A stretch of DNA of 64,000 bases from Actinoplanes sichuanensis. Lineage in GTDB: Bacteria > Actinomycetota > Actinomycetes > Mycobacteriales > Micromonosporaceae. Below the pieces are notes generated by a model. The model searched no databases, was not told the DNA's origin, and worked only from the letters and a program-made list of their open reading frames with translations. Shown here piece after piece: positions 44,893 to 52,893 of the stretch. The stretch spans positions 7,254,001-7,318,000 of the forward strand of contig NZ_AP028461.1 in the NCBI RefSeq assembly GCF_033097365.1, in the 5' to 3' direction. The stretch's first letter is position 1, and each line of letters opens with the position of its first letter. The translations under genes and the position numbers were made by a program.

Positions 44893-45411
44893 ATGACGGA
44901 CCAGTACTCGCTCGTGGCGACCGAGCGGGCCGCGCGCGCCCACATGGAGCAGCTCGACCCGGCCCTCGACTTCGAGTCGGCGCAGGCCGTCGCCAGCATC
45001 TACCGGGCCGCGAACGCCGTCCGGGCGCACGTCACCAACGAGGTCCTGCGCCCGGTCGACCTCAGCTGGACGGGTTTCGTGGTGCTCTGGGTCGTCTGGA
45101 TCTGGGACGGCCTGGAGACCCGGCACGCCGCCGAGGCCGCCGCCATCTCCAAGGGCACGCTCACCGGCGTCGTCAAGACCCTGGAGAGTCGCGGTCTACT
45201 CACCAAGCAGCAGCGCCAGGACGATCGGCGACTCGTCGACCTGCGCCTCACCCCGGCCGGCATCGACCTGATGAAAGAGCTCTTCCCACGATTCAACGCG
45301 ATCGAATCGCGCGTGGTCAGCGGCCTGTCCGAGCGCCGGAAAAAGGACCTCACGGCGTCCCTGCGCACCATCGTCACCGATATCGAAGACCTGAAAGATA
45401 AACAACCTTAA
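44893..45411 (+). CDS. MarR-family regulator, probable regulator of the amine regulon
   Basis: The 172-residue protein has the MarR winged helix (about 65-140: AAISKGTLTGVVKTLESRGLLTKQQRQDDRRLVDLRLTPAG, with the DDRR wing). It follows the ligase gene by 17 bp and is likely cotranscribed with it. MarR proteins bind palindromes of the size seen here (about 16-20 bp) and leave DNA on binding aromatic ligands. It is the best candidate for the protein that binds sites A-F. The LysR regulator at 61.2 kb is the alternative. Confidence 0.88.
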   Translation: MTDQYSLVATERAARAHMEQLDPALDFESAQAVASIYRAANAVRAHVTNEVLRPVDLSWTGFVVLWVVWIWDGLETRHAAEAAAISKGTLTGVVKTLESRGLLTKQQRQDDRRLVDLRLTPAGIDLMKELFPRFNAIESRVVSGLSERRKKDLTASLRTIVTDIEDLKDKQP

Positions 45412-45591
45412 TTGTACGAGCTACTCCCGCACTCACCTACCACGCGACGTTTTCCCTGGTCAAGGCCCTGCCGCGAACGCCGGGCGGAAGCCTTCGACCA
45501 CCGGACCCACGTGATCGACAGAAGCGTACGCAGGCCGTATGTTAGTCGGCGTTCTCGGCTTTTCGATCGGACGACGTGGGGAGTCGCCGCA

Positions 45592-46605
45592 GTGCACGGT
45601 AACGGCGAGGAGCCCGATCAGCTCCGGATCGGCGGATGGATCGAGCCGGGCCGCCGGCCGATCGACGACAGCCGGGCCCTCACCGGCCCGACCCGGCCCT
45701 TGGCCCTGCCCGCCGCCCCCGGGCCCGTGCCCGCCGGCGCCGCCACCACCGGTACCGTGCACACCGGCCGGCACCGTGAGGTCCGCCGCTGGTGGCGCCT
45801 GGCCGCCGCATCGGCCGCCGCCGTGCTCGGGGTGATCGCCGCCGTGCAGATCGCCGACGACTCCGATCCCGGCGCCACCGCCGACACGTCTCTGCCGCTC
45901 TGGACCGGCAAACCGTGGGCGCCGCCGACCCCGCCGGTGTCGATCGCCCCCGAGCCGTCGGCCGAGTCGGCTCCGCCCGTGCCCACCGCGATCCCCTCGG
46001 TCCCGGTGGCCACCCAGGCCCCGCCGACCACGCCGTCCCGGACTCCGACGACCCCCGCGAAACCGGTGACCCCCACCGTCTCGGTCACCGCCGCCTCGAT
46101 CCCCGCCGTCGTCGACCTGGGCGCCGAGGGCGGCCAGGACTGGATGCACTGGGGCCTGACCGACGCCGCCTCGGTCAATCGACGCCGGGGCGGCACCGCG
46201 ATCGAGGACCTGGGCGGCACACCCCGGGGCCGCTACGACAACAATCCGCAGCTGTACAGCTGGACCGGCGGCAGCCCGACGAACGCCGCGGCGCGCACCC
46301 CGACCGGCGTCTACACCTGCGGCCAGGGCGCGACCTTCACGTTGCGCGTCCCGGCGTCCCCGACCACCCGGACACTGCGTGTCTACGCGGGCGTGTGGAT
46401 GGCCGCGGGCCGCCTGACCGTGACCCTTCCCGGAGCCGCGACCGCCACCCAGACGCTGGAGAACCGGAACGCGATCCGAACGGCCCGTTTCGACATCCGC
46501 TACCGGGCCGCGGCCGGCACCAGACTGACCGTGACCTGGACGGCGACCGCGGTCTACCACCCGACCTGCGGCAACATCGACCTACAGGCCGCCACCCTCG
46601 ACTGA
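45592..46605 (+). CDS. Membrane-anchored protein with Pro-rich linker and C-terminal beta-sandwich
   Basis: The 337-residue protein starts with GTG at 45592 after GGGGAG. A short cytosolic N-terminus (about 1-60) is followed by one membrane segment (about 67-88), a Pro/Thr/Ala-rich spacer (about 90-165) and a C-terminal domain (about 167-337) with alternating strands and features such as GGQDWMHWGLTDAASVNRR and a late cysteine pair. The layout is that of a surface-exposed sensor or binding protein. No family name can be given. It is not linked to the regulon by operator. Confidence 0.6.
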   Translation: MHGNGEEPDQLRIGGWIEPGRRPIDDSRALTGPTRPLALPAAPGPVPAGAATTGTVHTGRHREVRRWWRLAAASAAAVLGVIAAVQIADDSDPGATADTSLPLWTGKPWAPPTPPVSIAPEPSAESAPPVPTAIPSVPVATQAPPTTPSRTPTTPAKPVTPTVSVTAASIPAVVDLGAEGGQDWMHWGLTDAASVNRRRGGTAIEDLGGTPRGRYDNNPQLYSWTGGSPTNAAARTPTGVYTCGQGATFTLRVPASPTTRTLRVYAGVWMAAGRLTVTLPGAATATQTLENRNAIRTARFDIRYRAAAGTRLTVTWTATAVYHPTCGNIDLQAATLD

Positions 46606-46752
46606 CCCGGCCGGCCCGAACCGCCGCGGGATGACGCGGTGACCGCTCCGGCGCGGGCGGGATCGTCCGGTGCAGGCCGCCTGCGGGTGGTGGGACGTCG
46701 ATACGCTTCGGCTTCACGGGGATCGGTGGCGAAGTTCGACATGGAGGGTTCC

Positions 46753-47499
46753 ATGACACCTCGACCGTGTACTGACGGCACCCTGCGGCACCTGTCCGTG
46801 GATCTCGACGACGTGCCCGGTGGCGACGGCGGGTCCTCGGGGTACACCCTCTGTTCCAGCCCGGAACGCAGGGTGCACGCCGAAGACACGTACGCCATCG
46901 GTATCGCCTACGACATGGGCCTGCGGGACGACTACATCGACATCGACGAACTGCCGGCGTGCGCGGAGTGCCTGCGGGTCGCCGAGCTGCTGAAGGATCC
47001 GCGGACAGCGTCGCGACTGCGGTTGCACCTGCGGCCCCGGCGGCCGGATGTCGCCACCGGTTACACGGGGGACCAGATCCGGAGCGTACTGAGGACCGAC
47101 ATCGCCACCGGGGCTTCGGCCGGGCGGCGGGCCGCCGTCCATCTGCTCGGTTTCACCTCGATCCCGGATCAGCCGGGGTTCGGTGGCCTCGTCGGCCTGC
47201 TGGATCTGCCGTGGGACATGGGTGACACCGTGCTGATGGGCCAGGTCACCGACTGGTCGGCGGTGGTCGCCTTCGCGACGACGAACGACGTGCCGGACCG
47301 GGACCGCAAGCTCATCGCCCTCGCCGCGAGCCTCCACGACGAGCAGCCGATCGATCTCGCAACCGCCCTCGGTCACGGCGACGATCGGGCGGCCTTCCGG
47401 CGGGCGATCGAGGCCGTCATGATCGCCGCGGGGCAGGGCGACCGATGGGAGCTCACCGAGCGGCCACCCACGGAGCGGCCCCGGCGAGCCCGCGCCTGA
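46753..47499 (+). CDS. Uncharacterised protein with possible zinc-binding N-terminus
   Basis: The 248-residue protein starts at the ATG at 46753 after GGAGGG. Residues 15-75 include a TLC segment and a later ACAEC segment, a spacing that recalls small zinc-ribbon proteins common in actinobacteria. The rest (about 95-235) is a mixed alpha/beta region with no recognised motif. Function unknown. Confidence 0.6.
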   Translation: MTPRPCTDGTLRHLSVDLDDVPGGDGGSSGYTLCSSPERRVHAEDTYAIGIAYDMGLRDDYIDIDELPACAECLRVAELLKDPRTASRLRLHLRPRRPDVATGYTGDQIRSVLRTDIATGASAGRRAAVHLLGFTSIPDQPGFGGLVGLLDLPWDMGDTVLMGQVTDWSAVVAFATTNDVPDRDRKLIALAASLHDEQPIDLATALGHGDDRAAFRRAIEAVMIAAGQGDRWELTERPPTERPRRARA

Positions 47500-47563
47500 G
47501 CCGGTCCCGACGCTGCCGGGGCGGTGTCGACCGGGCGCGGGCCGAACTGGGCGTCGAGCTGGA

Positions 47564-48811
47564 TCAGGCGGGCGTCAGCCGTACCGGCAGAGTCTTGATG
47601 CCGTTGACGAAGTTGCTGCGGACCCGGCGGACCTCGCCGTCCAGGTGCGCGTCGGTGATGCGCGGGATCAGCTCCTCGAACATCAGGCGGATCTCCAGGC
47701 GGGCCAGGCTGTTGCCGAGGCAGAGGTGCGGGCCGCCGCGGCCGAACGACAGGTGGTCGACGTTCTTCCGGGTCACGTCGAAGCGGTACGGGTCGTCGAA
47801 GACCGTGTCGTCGCGGTTGCCGGAGGCGAACCACATGACGACCTTGTCACCTTCGCGGATCTGCTTTCCGCCGAGTTCGACGTCGCGGGTGGCCGTCCGC
47901 CGGAAGTGGTAGACCGGTGACGCCCAGCGCAGAAACTCCTCGACCGCGCCGGGGATCAGTTCCGGCTGGTCACGCAACAGCGCCAGTTGCGCCGGGTTGC
48001 TGATGAGCGCGTGCATGGCGTGGCTGATGGTGTGCCGGGTGGTCTCGTTGCCGGCCACGACCAGCAGCAGGAAGTAGTTGTCGAAGTCGGTCGCGGTGAG
48101 CGGCTCACCGTCCTCGGGCACCCGGTTGACCAGGACGCTGACCAGGTCACGGCCGTCGCCGCCGCGGCGCTCACGGGCCAGCTCGCGGCCGTACTCGAAG
48201 ACCTCGATCGAGGCCGGTGACCGGAACGGCAGGTGTTTGTACCGGTCACTGCCCGGGTCGGTGAGCAGGAACTCCGAGTAATCCGGGTCGGTGTTGCCGA
48301 TCAGCTGATTGCCCCAGTCGATCAGCTGCCCGGTGTCCGACTCGGGCACGTCGAGCAGCCGGGCCAGCACCTGGATCGGGAAGTCGGCGCTGACCTCCTT
48401 GACGAAGTCGAAGCCGCCGAGAGCGAGCGCGTTGTCCACCGTGACCCGGGTGAGACCGCGCAGGAAGTCCTCGTACTGGCGCAGGTTGCGGGCGCTGAAC
48501 TCGCGCTGGATCAGTTTGCGCAGCGCGGTGTGCCGGGTGCCGTCGGTCTCCAGGATCGAGCGGCGCAGGTCCTGGAGGTCGTCGTCGACGTCCTCCAGGT
48601 TCACGAACTTCATCGACGTGAAGGTGGCCGGGTCGCGGTCGACGGTGGCGATGTCGGCGTACCGGGTCACCGACCAGTACCCGTCACCCAGCGACGATGG
48701 GGTCCAGTGCACCGGTGAGTCACGGCGCAGGGTGTCGAACTGCCCCCAGGCCTCGTCGTTCGCGAACCGGTCCAGGTCGTCCAGGTCGACGTCCTCCAGT
48801 GGCACCGTCAT
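47564..48811 (-). CDS. Cytochrome P450
   Basis: The 415-residue protein has the P450 landmarks: oxygen-binding AGNETT (253-258), ExxR (Glu292-Arg295) and the haem loop FGRGGPHLCLG (356-366) with Cys364. It is soluble, as bacterial P450s are. The operator TATCGTACGGGTCCAAACGA stands directly before its ribosome site. The reductase gene at 60.2-61.1 kb carries the same operator and probably supplies electrons. In the proposed route it would hydroxylate the ring of a gamma-glutamylated phenolic amine, or O-demethylate a methoxy analogue, to make the catechol. No ferredoxin gene is adjacent. Confidence 0.92.
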   Translation of the reverse strand: MTVPLEDVDLDDLDRFANDEAWGQFDTLRRDSPVHWTPSSLGDGYWSVTRYADIATVDRDPATFTSMKFVNLEDVDDDLQDLRRSILETDGTRHTALRKLIQREFSARNLRQYEDFLRGLTRVTVDNALALGGFDFVKEVSADFPIQVLARLLDVPESDTGQLIDWGNQLIGNTDPDYSEFLLTDPGSDRYKHLPFRSPASIEVFEYGRELARERRGGDGRDLVSVLVNRVPEDGEPLTATDFDNYFLLLVVAGNETTRHTISHAMHALISNPAQLALLRDQPELIPGAVEEFLRWASPVYHFRRTATRDVELGGKQIREGDKVVMWFASGNRDDTVFDDPYRFDVTRKNVDHLSFGRGGPHLCLGNSLARLEIRLMFEELIPRITDAHLDGEVRRVRSNFVNGIKTLPVRLTPA

Positions 48812-48822
48812 GGCCACCCCTT

Positions 48823-48842
48823 TCGTTTGGACCCGTACGATA
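48823..48842 (-). promoter_or_regulatory. Regulon operator D (P450 gene)
   Basis: Read on the minus strand this is TATCGTACGGGTCCAAACGA, identical to site B. TATCGT would be the -10 box, and a weak -35 TGGGCA lies 17 bp upstream. The site ends 12 bp before the P450 start. Confidence 0.75.
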
Positions 48843-48869
48843 GCGGGAAGTGAAGCCCCTGCCCAGACC

Positions 48870-48912
48870 TTGCCGCGAGCCCTTCCGCAGCCTATCGTTC
48901 GCATCCAAACGA
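48870..48912 (+). promoter_or_regulatory. Promoter with regulon operator E (six-gene operon)
   Basis: TTGCCG (48870-48875), 17 bp, TATCGT (48893-48898). The operator TATCGTTCGCATCCAAACGA (48893-48912) matches site B at 16 of 20 positions. The first gene starts 15 bp downstream. Confidence 0.72.
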
Positions 48913-48926
48913 TTGAAGGGACGGTC

Positions 48927-49712
48927 ATGCGGGGCTTCTTCTATCCGCGCACCGCCACCGGGTCCTCGAGCCTGATCCCGAGCCCGCCCTGGCACTACTC
49001 CGGTGACCTGCTCACCGTCGAGTACCGCACCGACCCGGCCCGCGTCGCCGAGCTGCTGCCGGCGCCGCTGGAACTCGCCGACTCCGACCCCGGCGCGGTC
49101 GCGTTGATCTGGGCCGACTGGCAGTCCTGCTCGACCGATCGGGCGGAACTGCTCGACCCGGTGCGCTCGCAGTACAAGGAGGCCTTCGTGGTGGTCCGCT
49201 GCAAGTTCCAGCAGCAGACCTTCTCGCGCTGCGTCTTCATCTGGGTCGACAAGGACTTCGCCGTCGCCCGCGGAGTGCACCAGGGCTACCCGAAGAAGCT
49301 CGGCAGCATGTGGCAGACCCGGCCGCACCCGTTCGCACATGCGGCGCCGCAGATCGGGCCGGGTGGCCTGTTCGGCGCGACGCTCGCGGCGGGTGACCGG
49401 CGACTGGCCGAGGCGGTGCTGACGCTGCGCGAGGAGTCACCGACCAACGGCTTCGTCAACGGGCATCCGATGGCCCATCACCGGGTCTATCCGGGGATCG
49501 ACTCCGGGGACGACGCCTTCGCCGAGCTGATCTCGTCCGGTGCGAGCGAGTTCGCCGGCGGGCAGGCCTGGCGTGGCGACGTGGATCTGAAGCTCTTCGA
49601 GTCGCCGACCGAGGAGCTGGCCCGACTGGAGGTGCACGAGGTGATCGGCGGCTACTACCGGCAGGTCGGTGTGGTCTGGAACGGCGGAGCGACCCTGGCG
49701 AGGCTGGCATGA
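48927..49712 (+). CDS. Acetoacetate-decarboxylase-superfamily protein
   Basis: The 261-residue protein is of the ADC fold. The Schiff-base lysine motif GYPKKLG is present (Lys123-Lys124), as in true acetoacetate decarboxylase. Relatives also include pyruvate aldolase-dehydratases, which run the same chemistry as hydratase plus retro-aldolase in reverse. It is the first gene of the six-gene operon and overlaps the next by ATGA. In the proposed route it could replace HpaH and HpaI, hydrating a 2-oxo-3-enoate and releasing pyruvate. This assignment is inference; a decarboxylase role is the alternative. Confidence 0.82.
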   Translation: MRGFFYPRTATGSSSLIPSPPWHYSGDLLTVEYRTDPARVAELLPAPLELADSDPGAVALIWADWQSCSTDRAELLDPVRSQYKEAFVVVRCKFQQQTFSRCVFIWVDKDFAVARGVHQGYPKKLGSMWQTRPHPFAHAAPQIGPGGLFGATLAAGDRRLAEAVLTLREESPTNGFVNGHPMAHHRVYPGIDSGDDAFAELISSGASEFAGGQAWRGDVDLKLFESPTEELARLEVHEVIGGYYRQVGVVWNGGATLARLA

Positions 49713-51142
49713 CATTCATCGAGGTCGAGGGCGTCAAGGTCGACACCCGGCACTGGATCGGCGGCCGCCGGATCGCCTCGGATCAGACATTCTCCGATTT
49801 CTCGCCGATCGACGAGGCGTACCTCGGCGACATCGCGGCCGGCGGAGAGACCGAAGTGAACGCCGCGGTGGCAGCCGCCCGGGAGGCCTTTCCGGCCTGG
49901 GCCGCCCGCACAGCGCCGGAAAGGGGCGCGGTCCTCCGGCGGATCGCCGACGGCATCGAGGACCGGCTGGAAGACCTGGCCCGGGTCGAGACCAGGGACA
50001 ACGGCTCGCTGCTGCGCTCACACCGGCGCGGCGTGATGCCCCGGGTGGCGATGAACTTCCGGTTCTTCGCCGACTACGCCGAACGACTTCGACACCCGGA
50101 CATGGAGGTACGCGGACACCGGCAGAAGATCACCTACGATCCGGCCGGCGTCACCGCGGTCATCACTCCGTGGAACGCCCCCCTGATGCTGGCCACCTGG
50201 CGGATCGGCCCGGCACTGGCCGCGGGGAACACCGTGGTGCTGAAGCCACCGGAATGGGCGCCCCTGACCGCCTCCCTGCTCGCCGAGATCACCCACGACG
50301 CCGGACTGCCGGCGGGCGTGCTCAACGTCGTACAGGGAACCGGTCGGGAAGCCGGCGCACCGCTGACCCGCCACCCGGGCATCAACCGGCTGTCCTTCAC
50401 CGGGTCGGTGCCGACGGCCGGGGCCGTCGCGGCCGCGGCGGCGCCCAACATCGTGCCGCTCTCGTTCGAGTTGGGCGGCAAGTCGCCGCTGCTCGTCCTC
50501 GAGGACGCCGACCTGGACCTGGCCGTGCGACTGGCGGTCGAGCAGTTCGACAACGCCGGCCAGGTGTGTCTGGGCGCGTTCCGCCTGATCGTGCACGAGT
50601 CACTCGCGACCGAGTTTCTGGACCGGCTCGTCACCAGGGCGAAAGCGCTGGTCCAGGGTGATCCCCGGGACGAGCGGACCGACGTGAGCGCGCTGATCAG
50701 CCGGGCGCACTTCGACCGGGTCAGCGGCTTCGTCGAACGGGCCGAGGCACGGGTGGTCCTCGGCGGCGGCCCCAACGAGGAACTGGGCGGCCTCTACTTC
50801 CGGCCGACGATCCTGGTCGATCCGAAGCCGGGCAGCGAGATCGTCACCGAGGAGGTGTTCGGGCCGGTGCTGACCATGCAGACGTTCGCCACCGAGGACG
50901 AGGGCTTCGCGATGGCCAACGACACCAGGTTCGGACTGGCCGCGACACTCGTCACCGCCGACCCGTCGAAGGCGGCCCGGCTGAACGCCGGAACGGTCTG
51001 GGTGAACTGCTTCTTCGTCCGCGACCTGGGCGCGCCGTTCGGCGGCAACGGGCGGTCCGGGATCGGGCGGGAGGGCGGCACCTGGTCGTTCGACTTCTAC
51101 TGCGACGTCAAGAACACCGTCATCGCACCCGAGGAGGCCTGA
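49709..51142 (+). CDS. Aldehyde dehydrogenase (HpaE-like role proposed)
   Basis: The 477-residue NAD(P)-dependent enzyme has the complete ALDH active site: Glu254 in ELGGKSP and Cys287 in NAGQVCLG, plus the PWNAPL cofactor loop. It starts inside the ADC stop (ATGA) and ends one base before the extradiol dioxygenase gene. Position next to the ring-cleavage gene suits oxidation of the muconate semialdehyde made by the dioxygenase, the step done by HpaE in homoprotocatechuate degradation. Sequence alone does not set the substrate. Confidence 0.9.
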   Translation: MTFIEVEGVKVDTRHWIGGRRIASDQTFSDFSPIDEAYLGDIAAGGETEVNAAVAAAREAFPAWAARTAPERGAVLRRIADGIEDRLEDLARVETRDNGSLLRSHRRGVMPRVAMNFRFFADYAERLRHPDMEVRGHRQKITYDPAGVTAVITPWNAPLMLATWRIGPALAAGNTVVLKPPEWAPLTASLLAEITHDAGLPAGVLNVVQGTGREAGAPLTRHPGINRLSFTGSVPTAGAVAAAAAPNIVPLSFELGGKSPLLVLEDADLDLAVRLAVEQFDNAGQVCLGAFRLIVHESLATEFLDRLVTRAKALVQGDPRDERTDVSALISRAHFDRVSGFVERAEARVVLGGGPNEELGGLYFRPTILVDPKPGSEIVTEEVFGPVLTMQTFATEDEGFAMANDTRFGLAATLVTADPSKAARLNAGTVWVNCFFVRDLGAPFGGNGRSGIGREGGTWSFDFYCDVKNTVIAPEEA

Positions 51143-51143
51143 C

Positions 51144-52037
51144 ATGGGCGAGATCGTCGGGGCCGGGCTGATCGCCCACGTGCCCACCATCGTGCTGCCC
51201 GAGGAAACCCGCCGGGAGCTGAACAACGGCCGGGAGAGCACCCTGGTCACCGGCCTCCAGCAGCTGCGGAAGGAGGTCTTCGACGTCGTCGACTACGACA
51301 CCGTCGTGGTGCTCGACTCGCACTGGGCGACCACCGTCGAGTTCGTCGTCACCGCCCAGGAACGGCGGCACGGGCTGTTCACCTCGGAGGAGTTGCCGCG
51401 CGGAATGTGCCGGCGACCCTACGATTTCCGGGGCGACCCGGACCTCGCACACCTGATCGCCGGCAAGGCGGACGACCACGGCACCTGGATCACCCCGATC
51501 GACGACGACCACCTGCCGATCTTCTACGCCACCACGAACGTGTGGGAGTTCCTCGGGCAGGGGCTGCCGGACAAGCGGTGGATCTCCATCGGGGTGTGCC
51601 AGACCGCCGACACCGAGGACAACCTGCGCCTCGGCCGGGCCCTCGGCGACGCGATCCGGGAGTCCGACCGGAAGGTGCTGCTGATCGCCTCGGGGGCCAT
51701 GTCGCACACCTTCTGGCCGCTTCGGCAGCTGCGCGATCACGAGGCGGCCGGGGTGGAACACATCTTCACCCCGGAGGCGTACGCCGCCGACATGGAACGA
51801 CTCGACTGGTTCACCGCCGGGGACCACCGGCGGGTGCTGGACACCATGCCGGAGTACTACCGGTTCAAGCCGGAGGCCCGGTTCGGGCACTACCTGATGA
51901 TGCTCGGCGCGCTCGGTGAGGGCGACTGCACCGCGCGCGGCAGGCAGTACGGCGAGTACGAGAACTCCGTCGGCACCGGCCAGGTCCACGTCTGGTTCGA
52001 CGGCCCCTTCCCCGCTCCGCAAAGGACTTCACTGTGA
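51144..52037 (+). CDS. hpaD: Class III extradiol dioxygenase, homoprotocatechuate 2,3-dioxygenase (HpaD) type
   Basis: The 297-residue protein belongs to the LigB superfamily. The two iron-binding histidines are His12 in LIAHVPTIVLPE and His60 in VVLDSHWAT, in the same context as in enterobacterial HpaD/HpcB. It opens a catechol ring next to the hydroxyls. A side chain of the form CH2-R para to one hydroxyl is expected from the family; whether R is a carboxylate or a gamma-glutamyl-aminomethyl group is the central open question here. Spacing to neighbours is 1 bp upstream and GTGA overlap downstream. Confidence 0.85.
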   Translation: MGEIVGAGLIAHVPTIVLPEETRRELNNGRESTLVTGLQQLRKEVFDVVDYDTVVVLDSHWATTVEFVVTAQERRHGLFTSEELPRGMCRRPYDFRGDPDLAHLIAGKADDHGTWITPIDDDHLPIFYATTNVWEFLGQGLPDKRWISIGVCQTADTEDNLRLGRALGDAIRESDRKVLLIASGAMSHTFWPLRQLRDHEAAGVEHIFTPEAYAADMERLDWFTAGDHRRVLDTMPEYYRFKPEARFGHYLMMLGALGEGDCTARGRQYGEYENSVGTGQVHVWFDGPFPAPQRTSL

Positions 52038-52891
52038 GAGAGACCCGCCGCATCCTGCTCGACGGCACCGCTGTCGACGTCGTCCGCCACGGGGACACGC
52101 TGGTCGCCGGGGACGGCCGGTCGATCGGCGTGGACGAGGCCCGACACCTCCCGCCGGTCGCCCCGTCGAAGATCATCTGCGTCCATCTGAACTACTCGTC
52201 GCGGGTCGCCGAGATGATGACGAAACTGCCGCCCGCGCCGACCTACTTCCACAAGCCGATCTCCGCGCTGAACGCGCACGGCTCGGCCGTCGTCCGACCG
52301 CTGGGCTGCAAGTGGCTCAACTACGAGGGCGAGATCGGCATCGTCATCGGCCGGACCGCCCGCAACATCTCCCCCGCCGAGGCCGGCGACTACATCCGCG
52401 GCTACACCGTCGGCAACGACTACGGGTTGCACGACTTCCGGGACACCGACTCCGGGTCGATGCTGCGGGTCAAGGGCGCCGACACGCTCTGCCCGCTCGG
52501 CCCGGGCGTGGTCGAGGGCTGGGACTTCCGCGGCAAGGGCATCCGCACGCTCGTCAACGGCGTCGCCAAACAGGACGGCAATACCGACGAGATGAAGTGG
52601 GACATGCACTACCTCGTCGCCGACATCGCCCGCACGATCACCCTCCAGCCCGGGGACGTGCTGCTCTCCGGCACTCCGGCGATCTCCCGGACGGTCTACC
52701 CCGGCGACGTCGTCGAGGTCGAGGTGGAAGGGCTCGGGTTGCTTCGCAACAAGATCATTGAGGGCCCGTCGGGGGTACGGACCGACGTCGGCGCCCAGCC
52801 GACCGAAAGTGAGGAGGTGCTCTCCACCGCTCAGGGCGGCGACTGGGAGTTCCGGGGCATCCGCAAGCCCGACCTGTCGAAGACGTTCTGA
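52034..52891 (+). CDS. Fumarylacetoacetate-hydrolase-family protein (HpaG-like)
   Basis: The 285-residue protein starts with GTG at 52034 overlapping the dioxygenase stop. The FAH metal site is visible: Glu99 and Glu101 in NYEGEIGIVIG and Asp129 in VGNDYG. The family covers HpaG (isomerase/decarboxylase of the homoprotocatechuate route), HpaH-like hydratases and acylpyruvate hydrolases. After HpaD- and HpaE-like steps a decarboxylation/isomerisation is the natural role. The unusual C-terminal 35 residues (after about 250) extend beyond the core domain. Confidence 0.87.
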   Translation: MRETRRILLDGTAVDVVRHGDTLVAGDGRSIGVDEARHLPPVAPSKIICVHLNYSSRVAEMMTKLPPAPTYFHKPISALNAHGSAVVRPLGCKWLNYEGEIGIVIGRTARNISPAEAGDYIRGYTVGNDYGLHDFRDTDSGSMLRVKGADTLCPLGPGVVEGWDFRGKGIRTLVNGVAKQDGNTDEMKWDMHYLVADIARTITLQPGDVLLSGTPAISRTVYPGDVVEVEVEGLGLLRNKIIEGPSGVRTDVGAQPTESEEVLSTAQGGDWEFRGIRKPDLSKTF

Positions 52892-52893
52892 GC

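Noticed and set aside
51144..52891. Plain homoprotocatechuate pathway only
   Set aside because: Not excluded biochemically, but it leaves the ligase, PuuC-like and PuuD-like genes unexplained although they share operon or operator; kept as the main alternative.
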